Source: Coxiella endosymbiont of Dermacentor marginatus (lineage in GTDB: Bacteria > Pseudomonadota > Gammaproteobacteria > Coxiellales > Coxiellaceae). Taken from it: a DNA stretch of 64,000 nt. Below the pieces are notes generated by a model, which had not been told where the DNA came from, ran no database searches, and saw nothing but the letters and a program-made list of their open reading frames with translations. Positions within the stretch are counted from its first letter, which is position 1. Every line of letters starts with the position of its first letter. A program made the translations under genes and the position numbers. Below are positions 40,036-49,986 of the stretch, piece after piece. The DNA lies in assembly GCF_907164955.1 (NCBI RefSeq), contig NZ_OU015521.1, forward strand, positions 62,001-126,000, written 5' to 3'.

Positions 40036-41526
40036 TTATCTTTTCTCAAACCAATGAGCTCTTGCTGCCATAATTAATTTAGCAGCAGAGTCCTCATCAA
40101 TATCAATAATCTCTTTTAAATCATCCACTGACTTTTCTGCCAAATCCTCTCTAGTTGTTATTTCACTATCTAAAAGTTGACGAGCTAAATCTTTTGTCAT
40201 ACCTTCGACTATTAATAAATCTTCTAGGGGATCCTTTTCATCTAATCCTTCTCGATTTGCAATTTCTTGCGTAAGTAAAACGTCACTTGCACGAAGTTGC
40301 AATTCGTTAGCAATCTCATCATCAAACCCCGCAACATTTTGCAACTCTTCTTTTGGAACATAAGCTACTTCTTCTAAGTTCGTAAAACCTTCTTGTACTA
40401 ACGCCTCCGCGACCTTTTCATCAACATCTAATTTTTCCATGAAAATGGATTTAATATTAACTACTTCTTTTTCATGTTTTTGTACCATCTCAGTTTCGCT
40501 CATAACATTAAGTGTCCAACCTGTTAGTTCGCTGGCTAAACGAACATTCTGTCCACTGCGTCCAATTGCTTGAGATAATTGTTCCTCTGGAACTGCAAGA
40601 TCCATCGTGTGAGAATCTTCATCTACTATGATGGATGTAACTTCCGCTGGGGCCATAGCATTAATCACTAACTGTGCGAGATTATCATCCCATAAAATAA
40701 TATCAATACGCTCACCCCCCAATTCATTAGAAACTGCTTGAACACGCGACCCACGCATGCCTACACAAGCGCCAATAGGATCAATTCGTCCATCATTCGT
40801 CTTAACAGCAATTTTCGCTCGCGAACCAGGATCTCGCGCAGCGCCTTTAATTTCAATTACTTCCTCTCCAACTTCCGGTACTTCAATTTTGAATAATTCA
40901 ACTAAAAATTCTGGTCGGGTACGACTTACTAATAATTGAGGTCCTCGTTTATCCTGACGAACATCCAATAAATAAACGCGTATACGATCATTAATCCGAA
41001 AAGCTTCCCTCGGAATCATTTCTTCTCGTAGCAGCAATGCTTCCGCATTCTCACCCATATCTAAAATAATACTGTCACGGGTTACTCTCTTAACTATTCC
41101 GATAACTAGCTCTCCCACCCGTTTTCTATATTGTTGAATAATTTTCGTTCGCTCAGCTTCACGTACTTTTTGAACTATCACTTGCTTAGCTTGTTGGACC
41201 GCGATACGACCAAATCTTACAGACTCAATAGGTTCTTCAATGATATCACCTATTTCTAAATCAGAATCAATCTCTCGTGCTTGATTTAAGGAAATTTGTT
41301 GACCAGGTAATTCTAATGGCTCAGCTTCTACTACCGTCCAGCAACGAAAAGTTTCATAACTACCACTTTTTTGATTAATAGATACGCGAATTTTGACATT
41401 ATCTTCATCACAACGTTTTGCCGTCACAGTAGCCAAAGCTGCTTCGATGGCTTCAAAGATAACTTCTTTCGGAAGTCCACGTTCGTTAGACATTGAGTTA
41501 ACTATTAGCAAAATGTCTTTATTCAT
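40036..41526 (-). CDS. nusA: Transcription termination/antitermination protein NusA
   Basis: 496 aa. It has the N-terminal RNAP-binding domain (residues 1-130), S1 domain ([22 protein letters not shown]), KH1/KH2 ([42 protein letters not shown]) and two C-terminal acidic repeats of the proteobacterial type. It lies 10 bases upstream of infB and just after a broken rimP. Confidence 0.97.
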   Translation of the reverse strand: MNKDILLIVNSMSNERGLPKEVIFEAIEAALATVTAKRCDEDNVKIRVSINQKSGSYETFRCWTVVEAEPLELPGQQISLNQAREIDSDLEIGDIIEEPIESVRFGRIAVQQAKQVIVQKVREAERTKIIQQYRKRVGELVIGIVKRVTRDSIILDMGENAEALLLREEMIPREAFRINDRIRVYLLDVRQDKRGPQLLVSRTRPEFLVELFKIEVPEVGEEVIEIKGAARDPGSRAKIAVKTNDGRIDPIGACVGMRGSRVQAVSNELGGERIDIILWDDNLAQLVINAMAPAEVTSIIVDEDSHTMDLAVPEEQLSQAIGRSGQNVRLASELTGWTLNVMSETEMVQKHEKEVVNIKSIFMEKLDVDEKVAEALVQEGFTNLEEVAYVPKEELQNVAGFDDEIANELQLRASDVLLTQEIANREGLDEKDPLEDLLIVEGMTKDLARQLLDSEITTREDLAEKSVDDLKEIIDIDEDSAAKLIMAARAHWFEKR

Positions 41527-41536
41527 TTTTCAGCCC

Positions 41537-41992
41537 TCAAAAATCTGCCATCAAATTCGCTCCCTCAATTTCATTCCAATTTATTTTCACCATCACATGA
41601 TTGATTTCTACTGTTACCTCAACTTCGTTTCCCCATCATTCTGATGGTACCCTCCTCTCGTAAGCAAATCTAGTATTTGCATTCTCACAGCTTATGCAAA
41701 CGCACTTTCACTTTGCATCTCAATAAATCGATGATAACGGCTAATCGTATTTAAGGTCGGTCGTTTAAAAATCTGTCGATGAAATTTCCAAATTATAACA
41801 ACTACTTTGGACTCTCGATATCTAGCATGGTGCTTAATTGATAACTAATTCTAGTGCAATCTTCAAGATTTACACCCAATAGAACTATCAACGGCTACTC
41901 GCAACACATGTTGCCTTCTTTATCGAAAAGAGCTCATACCTTATACACCAAATCAATCCTAGCGTTTCTACTGTGGGTGTACGATTATGCAT
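41537..41992 (-). pseudogene. rimP: Frameshifted ribosome maturation factor RimP
   Basis: The 456 bases between the tRNA-fMet terminators and nusA encode, in order but in changing minus-strand frames, recognisable RimP pieces: PTVETLGLIWCIRYEL (from about 41977), QHVLRVAVDSSIG, GVNLEDCTRISYQLSTMLDI (near 41876), YNLEISS, ISRYHRFIEMQ, and the C-terminus VTVEINHVMVKINWNEIEGA...ADF ending in TGA at 41537-41539. At least four frame changes or stops separate them. Length and position (metY-rimP-nusA-infB-rbfA) match an intact rimP of about 150 codons. RimP helps assemble the 30S subunit; it would be lost here unless sequencing errors caused the breaks. Confidence 0.85.
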
Positions 41993-42029
41993 TCTAAGTG
42001 TTTTCGTAGCTTATTATCTACTTTTTCTT

Positions 42030-42057
42030 CAAAAAAATAAAAAGGGCACAAAAGCCC
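42030..42057 (-). terminator. Rho-independent terminator downstream of tRNA-fMet
   Basis: On the minus strand GGGC-TTTTGT-GCCC is followed by TTTTTATTTTTTT. Second of two hairpins after the tRNA and ahead of rimP/nusA. Confidence 0.75.
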
Positions 42058-42072
42058 CCATCTAGACAAACA

Positions 42073-42093
42073 AACCCCTTTATTTAAGGGGTT
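42073..42093 (-). terminator. First hairpin downstream of tRNA-fMet
   Basis: On the minus strand AACCCCTT-AAATA-AAGGGGTT forms an 8-base stem followed by TGTTTG. It begins 23 bases after the tRNA 3' end. Confidence 0.6.
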
Positions 42094-42115
42094 TACTTAA
42101 TCTCTAAAATCTCTC

Positions 42116-42192
42116 TGGTAGCGGGGGTAGGATTTGAACCCACGACCTTCGGGTTATGAGCCCGACGAGCTGCCATACTGCTCCACCCCGCA
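42116..42192 (-). tRNA. metY: Initiator tRNA-fMet (CAT)
   Basis: 77 nt including an encoded CCA. The anticodon arm TCGGGCTCATAACCCGA has the three consecutive G-C pairs specific to initiator tRNAs, and the TTC arm GTGGGTTCAAATCC is standard. The first acceptor pair is unpaired as expected for an initiator, but is T1-T72 rather than the usual C1-A72. It heads the rimP-nusA-infB operon, as metY does in E. coli. Confidence 0.95.
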
Positions 42193-42430
42193 CTGCTATG
42201 ATAGATTCTATATTATAATAGATAAACCAAAATGACAAGCTCATAAAATTTATCAGCGATTTTCAGCTATAGTATCTTACATAGGCTTCAGATCTTTTTA
42301 ATAAAAGTAAATACTTAAATTTGTATAAATCTTGGAAGGATAACACCGCGGACAAGAAAAAGGCAGATCAGGGAGCAGTACATTTTTGCGTTCTCCTCCA
42401 TCACCTATTAGAAAGAAAGAGAAAAAATTT

Positions 42431-43879
42431 TTAAAAGGCTAGATGTGAAAGAGCATATAACCACCCAGGGAAAATACCCATAAAGAGAACAGCTAGGCCA
42501 TTAATTAAAATAGCAATTTTTAATTCGAAAGAATATTTTACAGGCTTAAGAGAAACAGGAGAATTTTCGAAGTACATTACTTTCACAACTCGAATGTAAT
42601 AATATGCACCAACAATGGCAAATAAAACAGCAAGAACTGCAAGCCACACTAAATGCACTTTAATTAGGGCATCAAGAACTCCTATCTTAGCGATAAAACC
42701 AACAAAAGGTGGTATACCTACTAAAGAAAATAAAATTAACATCATCATAAAAGCCAATAACGGATTACGGTTGTTTAATCCAGTGAAATCTTTAATATCC
42801 TCAGATTCAAAACCCTTTCGACTCATTAAAATAATCATACCAAAACCACCTAAGGCCATAAAACTGTAAGTAATAATATAAAACATAGCGGCTGCATACC
42901 CTTCTTTTGTTCCACATAAAATTCCAAGTAACATATAACCCATATGAGCAATCGACGAATAAGCTAACATTCGTTTAATGTTGGATTGCACAATAGCAAC
43001 AAAATTTCCGATACCCATAGATAAAATTGCGACTACTACGAGCATTTCATGCCATTGTCCCTGCAAGGCCGGCATTGCATTCACCAATAAACGAATAGTC
43101 ATAGCAAAGGCCGCTATTTTTGGTATCGTAGAAATAAATAGAGTCACTGAGCTTGGCGCACCTTCGTAAACATCAGGAATCCACATATGAAAAGGTGCTA
43201 CTCCTAATTTAAAAGCAATACCTACTACTATAAATATTAAACTAAAGACCAAAATTAAATTTTGATGGATAGACATTTGACTCACTGCCACTGAAATGTT
43301 AGTTAAATCTAAGCTACAGGTCGCGCCAAAAACCATAGATATTCCATAAGTCAGCATTCCAGAAGCAATAGCACCAATAATAAAATACTTCATTCCAGCT
43401 TCAACACAGCGAGTTTTTCGACGTTGCATGGCAACCATAGCGTAAGTAGGAAGAGAGGATAATTCTAGTCCTAAAAAGATCATCAATAAATTATGTGAAG
43501 AAACTAGGACCATCATTCCTAATAATGATAAAAGACCTAGTACATAGAATTCTGTAGCTGGAATTTTGCGTTCCTGATTATATTCACGTGCATAGAGAAA
43601 TACAAAAAGGATCAATAGATAAATGAAAAGCTTAGAATAAAATGACAAATGATCTAAAACAAACATGTGATGGAATGTAAAGATCGTCGTTGAAAATTCG
43701 CTTACTGGAAAAACACACCATGTTAAACAAAAAACTACTATTACAGTAGTTTGAGCAAGGTAATAGGGAATTTGAGAATATCTTATAAAAAAAGTACCCA
43801 CTATCAAAATTACTAATGCCATTAATAATACAAATATTTCCGGTAAGGCAGGAATTAAGTTTGGTAAAGTGGATAACAT
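42431..43879 (-). CDS. nuoN: NADH-quinone oxidoreductase subunit N
   Basis: 482 aa, about 14 membrane helices, one of the three antiporter-like proton channels of complex I. FLGLELSSLPTYAMVA carries the conserved Glu of TM5, and HMWIPDVYEGAPSSVTLFIS the TM7-8 Lys/His region. Last gene of the nuoA-N operon; 238 bases without a gene separate it from tRNA-fMet. Confidence 0.95.
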   Translation of the reverse strand: MLSTLPNLIPALPEIFVLLMALVILIVGTFFIRYSQIPYYLAQTTVIVVFCLTWCVFPVSEFSTTIFTFHHMFVLDHLSFYSKLFIYLLILFVFLYAREYNQERKIPATEFYVLGLLSLLGMMVLVSSHNLLMIFLGLELSSLPTYAMVAMQRRKTRCVEAGMKYFIIGAIASGMLTYGISMVFGATCSLDLTNISVAVSQMSIHQNLILVFSLIFIVVGIAFKLGVAPFHMWIPDVYEGAPSSVTLFISTIPKIAAFAMTIRLLVNAMPALQGQWHEMLVVVAILSMGIGNFVAIVQSNIKRMLAYSSIAHMGYMLLGILCGTKEGYAAAMFYIITYSFMALGGFGMIILMSRKGFESEDIKDFTGLNNRNPLLAFMMMLILFSLVGIPPFVGFIAKIGVLDALIKVHLVWLAVLAVLFAIVGAYYYIRVVKVMYFENSPVSLKPVKYSFELKIAILINGLAVLFMGIFPGWLYALSHLAF

Positions 43880-43890
43880 CTTGTTGATTT

Positions 43891-45411
43891 TTATAACTTC
43901 GATTGCAAAGCTTCTTGCAGCAATTGATCAATTGATGTGTGAAATACGTTCAATAAAGCATTTGGATAAATTCCAATCCAAACAATCGCTGCAGTTATTA
44001 AAGTGAAAATAACCTTATCAGTTAACACGATATCAGTTAATTGTGCAACCGAAGTGTTGGTAATTGGGCCGTAAAATACGCGTTTATACATCCATAATGT
44101 ATACACTGCCCCAATAACTAACGTAGAAGCAGCTAAAAAAGTTACCCAAAAACTGGCCTTAAACGCGCTGAGTAAAATCATAAACTCACCTACAAAGCTA
44201 GAAGTCCCTGGCAAACCAACATTTGACATTGCGAAAACCATAAAAAATGATGAAAAATAAGGCATAGTTTTAGCAATACCACCAAAATCATTGATATATC
44301 TAGAATGGAGCTGCTTATAGAGAAATTCAAATGCCAAAAACATTGCCCCAGCACTAAAAGCGTGAGAAATCATCTGTACCATCGCTCCTTCAAGACTTAA
44401 ATAAGCATCTTGACGACTGCCTGTACGTACTACGATTATAAATAACATAAATGTACCTAAGGTAACGAATCCCATATGGGCGATAGAAGAGTAGGCAATT
44501 AATTTCTTCATATCTGTTTGAGCGATAGCGATAAAACCAATATACACAATAGCAATCAAAGAAAGCCCAATCATTAACCAATCTAAATGACAGCTCGCAT
44601 CTGGGACAATAGGCAAACTAAATCGTAAAAATCCATATCCTCCTAATTTCAGCATCAATGCAGCTAGCACTACAGATCCACCCACTGGTGCCTCAGTATG
44701 CGAATCAGGCAACCAAGTATGAAAAGGCCACATTGGCACTTTAATAGCGAAAGCAATAAAAAAGCCTAAGAAAACTAAAATCTGAATAGCCATTCCCATA
44801 TGTAGTCGATAATAATCAAGAATGTAAAAACTTCCTGAGTGCATACGCAAATATAATAAGACTACCAATAATGAAGCGGACCCAAAAAAGGTATATAAGA
44901 AAAATTTAATAGCCACATAGGAACGGTTTTCCATTCCCCAAATACCTATACTGAGATACATAGGAATCAACATAGCCTCCCAAAAAAAGTAAAAAAGCAT
45001 TGCATCCAGTGAAGAAAAGACTCCGATCACAGCACCCTGCATTACTAGAAAAGCAGATAAATATTGGCCTATTTTTTTCTTAACCATGGTCCAAGAAGTT
45101 AATACAACCAATAAAGTGGTAAAACAGGTAAGTATTACTAGCGGCATTGAAATTCCATCAACGCCTAGGTCATAATTTATTTTGAGAGCTAGAATCCAAG
45201 TTAAATGCTCTGTAAATTGCATCTCTGCACTAGCAGTATTAAAACTAAGACACAGTGGAACACAAAGAATCAGAGAAATTAAAGCAATAATCAGCGCCAG
45301 TACGCGTGTTTGAGTGGCTTTTTTAGCACTATTAAGCATCGCAACAGGAATAGCTCCCAAGATAGGTAACCAAATAAGCGTACTCAATAAAGGTATATGT
45401 TTAAACATCAT
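43891..45411 (-). CDS. nuoM: NADH-quinone oxidoreductase subunit M
   Basis: 506 aa antiporter-like membrane subunit of complex I. FFWEAMLIPMYLSIGIWG holds the essential TM5 Glu, and HTWLPDSHTEAPVGGSVVLA the TM7-8 segment. Between nuoL (5 bases away) and nuoN (11 bases). Confidence 0.96.
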   Translation of the reverse strand: MMFKHIPLLSTLIWLPILGAIPVAMLNSAKKATQTRVLALIIALISLILCVPLCLSFNTASAEMQFTEHLTWILALKINYDLGVDGISMPLVILTCFTTLLVVLTSWTMVKKKIGQYLSAFLVMQGAVIGVFSSLDAMLFYFFWEAMLIPMYLSIGIWGMENRSYVAIKFFLYTFFGSASLLVVLLYLRMHSGSFYILDYYRLHMGMAIQILVFLGFFIAFAIKVPMWPFHTWLPDSHTEAPVGGSVVLAALMLKLGGYGFLRFSLPIVPDASCHLDWLMIGLSLIAIVYIGFIAIAQTDMKKLIAYSSIAHMGFVTLGTFMLFIIVVRTGSRQDAYLSLEGAMVQMISHAFSAGAMFLAFEFLYKQLHSRYINDFGGIAKTMPYFSSFFMVFAMSNVGLPGTSSFVGEFMILLSAFKASFWVTFLAASTLVIGAVYTLWMYKRVFYGPITNTSVAQLTDIVLTDKVIFTLITAAIVWIGIYPNALLNVFHTSIDQLLQEALQSKL

Positions 45412-45416
45412 TTATC

Positions 45417-47372
45417 TTAAGATAATACCAACCAAATTAGAAAAGCTAACAAACATAAAATCATTACAAAAATATAATGATAAAGGTAACCAGATTGTAA
45501 TCGACGCATTAATCGTGCTATATGAATTGCATTTCGTCCTACACCGCCTACGATAAAATGGTCTAGTATTTTAAAATCACTTACCCGAAAGAAAAAATTA
45601 GCTATTGCTCGCCCGCTCCGGACAAAGACGAGCCAATTAAACGCGTCAAAACCATACTTGGCTACCAAAATTCGATGTAGCCAAGATAATCGTTGTGATA
45701 ACAATCTTGGAATATGTGGTCGAGCAATCGTCATCATCCAAGCAGAAAAAATGCCTAAAACGGAATCCCAAAATGGAGATGTTGCAACAGAACAATAAGC
45801 CATATAAAGAGCATTTTGAAATTCAACCCGCATTACTTGCAAAACATCGTGTGGAGGTAAAACTTCAATACTGGAGCCTAATAAATTAGGCTTATGATAA
45901 AGTATCCAATAAATAAGAATTGCTCCTAACGTTAATGAAGGAAAGCTTAAAATCCATTGAGAACCTTTCATGCTCCACAACGTTTCTTTAATAGATTGCA
46001 GTTCGGGTGCTATTCGCTCTGAAGTATGGAATATTAAGAAAAATGCACGAAAAATATAATAACCAGTGACGAAGGTACCCAACAGTAAACAGAGATAAGC
46101 ATACTGAGCTCCGGGAATAGTCGAACAGGAAACTGCTTTAATAATAGCGTCCTTAGAATAAAATCCAGAAAATGGAGGAATAGCTGCTAAAGATAAGGCT
46201 CCAATCAGAAATGTTATATAAGTTGTAGGTAAGTATTTTCGAAGGTTTCCCATTTTACGCATATCTTGCTCATGGTGTAGAGCGATAATAACCGATCCAG
46301 CAGATAAAAATAATAAAGCTTTAAAGCAAGCATGTACTAATAGATGAAATATTCCTACTGAATAGGCAGAAGCACCATCAGCTGCCATCATATAGCCTAA
46401 CTGAGACATCGTGGAGAACGCGATAACACGTTTGATATCAAATTCAACAAAAGCTAATAAACCTGTGAGAATCGCTGTAGTAGCTCCAATAACCAAAACT
46501 GTGCTTAAAGCTACTTGTGATAATTCAAAAAGAGGTGACATCCGAGCGACTAAAAATACGCCTGCTGTCACCATCGTTGCGGCATGAATTAAGGCTGAAA
46601 CAGGAGTTGGACCTTCCATTGATTCTGGTAACCATACATGCAAAGGTATTTGAGCAGATTTTCCCATGGCACTAATAAATAATAAAATACAAATCATCGT
46701 GAGCACTGACCAATGGAGACTGGGAAAAATACTAATCATTGTCTTTGAAATTCCGGAAGCTTCTGAAAAAACGGTATGATAATCAAGACTTCCAAAATAA
46801 TTTAAAATAGCAGCAATACCTAAAATCAATCCAAAATCTCCTACTCGATTAATCAAAAAAGCTTTTAAACTACCAGCCGCCGCTGATTCCTTCTCAAACC
46901 AAAATCCAATCAATAAATAAGAAACTAATCCCACTCCTTCCCAACCAAAAAATAATTGAAAGAAATTATTGGCCGTCACCAGAATTAACATGGCGAAAGT
47001 AAACATCGACATATAAGAAAAAAATCTTTTATAACTAAGATCATCAGCCATGTAACCAATGCTGTATATATGAACTACCCAGGAAATAAAGGTAATAATC
47101 AGCATCATAACGGCGGTTAATGAATCTACCATAACACCAAAATTAAAATGAAATTTACCGCTAATTCCCCAAGTATAGATCGTTCCATAGTAATGGTTGC
47201 TATTTACAACCACCAATATAAATACCCACACGGTACTTAAAAGCGAAACAGTCATTAAACCAATTGTGGTCCATTGTGTTCTTCTCCGATCAAGGTATTT
47301 TCCACCAAATCCAGAAATCAAACATCCTAAAAAAGGTCCTAGCACAGTAATTAAGGTCAGGATCTTAATCAT
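45417..47372 (-). CDS. nuoL: NADH-quinone oxidoreductase subunit L
   Basis: 651 aa, the largest antiporter-like subunit, with the extra C-terminal part that forms the lateral helix along the membrane arm. LFFGWEGVGLVSYLLIGFW and HVWLPESMEGPTPVSALIHA are the conserved proton-channel segments. Full length for the family is usually about 610-660 aa. Confidence 0.96.
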   Translation of the reverse strand: MIKILTLITVLGPFLGCLISGFGGKYLDRRRTQWTTIGLMTVSLLSTVWVFILVVVNSNHYYGTIYTWGISGKFHFNFGVMVDSLTAVMMLIITFISWVVHIYSIGYMADDLSYKRFFSYMSMFTFAMLILVTANNFFQLFFGWEGVGLVSYLLIGFWFEKESAAAGSLKAFLINRVGDFGLILGIAAILNYFGSLDYHTVFSEASGISKTMISIFPSLHWSVLTMICILLFISAMGKSAQIPLHVWLPESMEGPTPVSALIHAATMVTAGVFLVARMSPLFELSQVALSTVLVIGATTAILTGLLAFVEFDIKRVIAFSTMSQLGYMMAADGASAYSVGIFHLLVHACFKALLFLSAGSVIIALHHEQDMRKMGNLRKYLPTTYITFLIGALSLAAIPPFSGFYSKDAIIKAVSCSTIPGAQYAYLCLLLGTFVTGYYIFRAFFLIFHTSERIAPELQSIKETLWSMKGSQWILSFPSLTLGAILIYWILYHKPNLLGSSIEVLPPHDVLQVMRVEFQNALYMAYCSVATSPFWDSVLGIFSAWMMTIARPHIPRLLSQRLSWLHRILVAKYGFDAFNWLVFVRSGRAIANFFFRVSDFKILDHFIVGGVGRNAIHIARLMRRLQSGYLYHYIFVMILCLLAFLIWLVLS

Positions 47373-47379
47373 ACTTAAA

Positions 47380-47691
47380 TTAACCCTTTAAAATGTTCAT
47401 GTCATCGACATTAATACTGCCACGACGACGATAAAATAAGACTAAAATTGCTAAACCAATAGTCGACTCAGCTGCCGCTATAGTTAGAATAAAAAATACG
47501 AATAGTTCTCCTGATCTTACTTCTAAATATTGAGAAAAAGCGATAAAATTAGTATTAACTGCCAACAACATCAGTTCAATACACATTAATAATAAGATTA
47601 AATTTTTACGATTAATAATTATTCCTGCGAAACTCAAGCCAAATAAAATAGCACCAATTGTTAAAAAATAACTTAGAGGAATAGGAATCAC
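47380..47691 (-). CDS. nuoK: NADH-quinone oxidoreductase subunit K
   Basis: 103 aa with three membrane helices. The conserved [20 protein letters not shown] in helix 2 and [12 protein letters not shown]-like [15 protein letters not shown] in helix 3 carry the two essential membrane Glu residues. It overlaps nuoJ by 4 bases. Confidence 0.95.
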   Translation of the reverse strand: MIPIPLSYFLTIGAILFGLSFAGIIINRKNLILLLMCIELMLLAVNTNFIAFSQYLEVRSGELFVFFILTIAAAESTIGLAILVLFYRRRGSINVDDMNILKG

Positions 47692-48293
47692 TGTTTTTCC
47701 ATCTTAATCTTTACCACTCGTAAGCGATCTAATTTTTCGACCTTTAATTGTTCAGGAACTCGTTGTACCTTAGCATCAGATCTTCGGCCATGAAACGCCA
47801 ATGTAATTACCGCAATAATAGCAACAAGCAAGATAACAGCGGCAATTTCAAAAGGATAAAGATAATCAGTATAAAGAAGACTACCTATAGCCTTAATGTT
47901 GCTATTATTGTCAGGCACTTGAGGCAATGAAATAATAGAAATTCCAAAGTGGTGTAGATTTACCGTTATAATCATAGTAGCAATTAATAATAACACTGCA
48001 GTTACACTAAAAGGTAAAAATTTCACAAATTTTTCTCTCGTTTTAGAGAGGTTAATATCTAACATCATTACAACAAATAAAAATAGGGTCATAATTGCGC
48101 TAACATAGATAAAGATTAATACCAAAGCTAAAAATTCAGCTTGCATCATCATCCATAAAATAGCACTGGCGAAAAATGTGAGCACGAGAAAAAAGGCAGC
48201 ATACACTGAGTTGCGCGATATAATCACCATTACTGTAGCCGTAATCAAGATTGCTGAAAAAATAAAAAATATGATTTCGTATATTGGAAGCAT
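47688..48293 (-). CDS. nuoJ: NADH-quinone oxidoreductase subunit J
   Basis: 201 aa membrane subunit with five helices. [27 protein letters not shown] is the family segment in helix 3. Its C-terminus (about residue 170 on) is hydrophilic and basic. A 171-base spacer separates it from nuoI. Confidence 0.93.
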   Translation of the reverse strand: MLPIYEIIFFIFSAILITATVMVIISRNSVYAAFFLVLTFFASAILWMMMQAEFLALVLIFIYVSAIMTLFLFVVMMLDINLSKTREKFVKFLPFSVTAVLLLIATMIITVNLHHFGISIISLPQVPDNNSNIKAIGSLLYTDYLYPFEIAAVILLVAIIAVITLAFHGRRSDAKVQRVPEQLKVEKLDRLRVVKIKMEKQ

Positions 48294-48464
48294 TTGTTTA
48301 CCTTAATATTTTTTATTCTCTACCAAATCAACACCCTACTCTCTTATCTAGAGAGAAAAATAAAAGAAAAACTTCTTCTCGCCTTCAATAAAGGCGATTG
48401 CTACGAGTAAAGGCATATCTCTAATTCCCCCTTCTCAGAAGGAAGAGAAGGCTGGATGATAGAG
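48294..48464. other. Hairpin-rich spacer inside the nuo operon (nuoI-nuoJ)
   Basis: This is the longest gap in an otherwise almost gapless operon. It contains CTCTC/GAGAG (near 48340-48356), CGCCTT-CAATA-AAGGCG (48380-48396) and CCTTCTCAGAAGG (48430-48442). None is followed by a T-tract on the minus strand, so they may be mRNA-processing or stability elements, or simply remains of sequence. Confidence 0.35.
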
Positions 48465-48956
48465 TCATCTATATTTTCTATCTTTCTCCCGATCCTTTGC
48501 AATTTGCTCCTCGTATATATCTCCAATCATTAATAATTTTTCCTTTGTCAGAATATTTTCTCCACGATTCTTAATGCTGTAGTGCATTTCTGACGTTAAT
48601 ACAATGGCATCAACAGGACACGCTTCCTCACAAAAACCACAATTAATACATTTAAATATATCAATGTCATAAACCGTCGCTCGTCTGGATCCGTCTTTTT
48701 CACGAGGCGCTGCTTCAATTGTAATGGCTAAAGCGGGGCAGACAGCTTCGCATAATTTGCAAGCAATGCAGCGCTCTTCTCCATTAGGATAACGTCGTAA
48801 AGCGAGTATACCCCGAAAACGAAATGAGCTAGGAATTTCTTCATCAGGATAGTGAATAGTAACCTTTTTTTTATAAAAATAACGTAAAGTTAAGGAGAGA
48901 CTTCTCACAAGTTCCCACAACGTAAAACTTTTAATAATTTGTTTTAAAGATTTCAT
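48465..48956 (-). CDS. nuoI: NADH-quinone oxidoreductase subunit I
   Basis: 163 aa ferredoxin-like subunit of the peripheral arm. Two [4Fe-4S] motifs are intact: [12 protein letters not shown] (Cys63, 66, 69, 73) and [12 protein letters not shown] (Cys103, 106, 109, 113). They pass electrons from N4/N5 side to cluster N2. Its start overlaps the nuoH end by 1 base. Confidence 0.96.
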   Translation of the reverse strand: MKSLKQIIKSFTLWELVRSLSLTLRYFYKKKVTIHYPDEEIPSSFRFRGILALRRYPNGEERCIACKLCEAVCPALAITIEAAPREKDGSRRATVYDIDIFKCINCGFCEEACPVDAIVLTSEMHYSIKNRGENILTKEKLLMIGDIYEEQIAKDREKDRKYR

Positions 48957-49984
48957 TAATTAAAACCATGGTGGCACCAATAAAATTCCACTGCCAGTCC
49001 TGATACAACTATCCATATTAGTGTTATAGGTATTAAAATTTTCCAACATAAACGCATAATTTGATCATAACGGTATCGTGGAAATGTTGCTCGCATCCAA
49101 AAATAAGTAAAAATAAAAAGCGACAATTTAAGTACAAACCAAATTACTCCAGGTACCCAGGCAAAAAGTGTGTCTAAAATTGGTATTTTCTGAAAAGGTG
49201 ATAACCAACCACCTAAAAAAATAATAGTCGCGATCCCTCCTACTAAAACCATATTTGCATATTCTGCTAAAAAGAAAAGTGCAAAAGTAACTCCAGAATA
49301 TTCAACATGAAAACCTGCAACAATTTCAGATTCACCTTCCGCTACATCAAAGGGAGCGCGATTTGTTTCTGCTATCGCTGTTATCCAATAAACTAAAAAT
49401 AATGGCAGTAATGGGATCCAAAACCAATGCCATATTCCCCCAGATTGACGAAGAATAATTCTTTGCAAATTCATAGTTCCTGCTGCAATAAGAACACCGA
49501 CGAGAGTAAAACCCATCGGAATTTCGTAAGAAATGACTTGAGCCGCTAAACGCAGTGCTCCAAAAAAAGCATATTTAGAATTCGATGCCCAACCAGCAAC
49601 TAAAATTCCATAAATCCCTAAAGAAGTCATAGAAAATAAGAACAATAGTCCTGCATTCACATTAGCCAACACCCATTCTTTAGCAAATGGAATAGCTGCC
49701 CAGGCAGCCAAGGCAGGCACTAACGCCAATATTGGGGCAATAATATACAGATATCGGTTCGAAGCAGTTGGAATAATGATTTCTTTAAAGAGTAACTTAA
49801 GTGCATCCGCAATAGGTTGAGCGAATCCTCGAAATCCTATGCGATTTGGCCCCACGCGAGATTGCATGTAACCAATAACTTTTCGTTCGGCAAACGTCAA
49901 AAAAGCAACTACAAGCATTAATGGAATTAAGATAATAATAATTTTAATGATAATTAAAATTAAGGCGAGCAATTGGTCTTCCAC
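48956..49984 (-). CDS. nuoH: NADH-quinone oxidoreductase subunit H
   Basis: 342 aa, eight membrane helices, forming the quinone chamber with NuoB and Nuo[21 protein letters not shown] (residues 31-50) and [20 protein letters not shown] are the conserved cytoplasmic-side loops of the E-channel. Confidence 0.96.
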   Translation of the reverse strand: MEDQLLALILIIIKIIIILIPLMLVVAFLTFAERKVIGYMQSRVGPNRIGFRGFAQPIADALKLLFKEIIIPTASNRYLYIIAPILALVPALAAWAAIPFAKEWVLANVNAGLLFLFSMTSLGIYGILVAGWASNSKYAFFGALRLAAQVISYEIPMGFTLVGVLIAAGTMNLQRIILRQSGGIWHWFWIPLLPLFLVYWITAIAETNRAPFDVAEGESEIVAGFHVEYSGVTFALFFLAEYANMVLVGGIATIIFLGGWLSPFQKIPILDTLFAWVPGVIWFVLKLSLFIFTYFWMRATFPRYRYDQIMRLCWKILIPITLIWIVVSGLAVEFYWCHHGFN

Positions 49985-49986
49985 TA

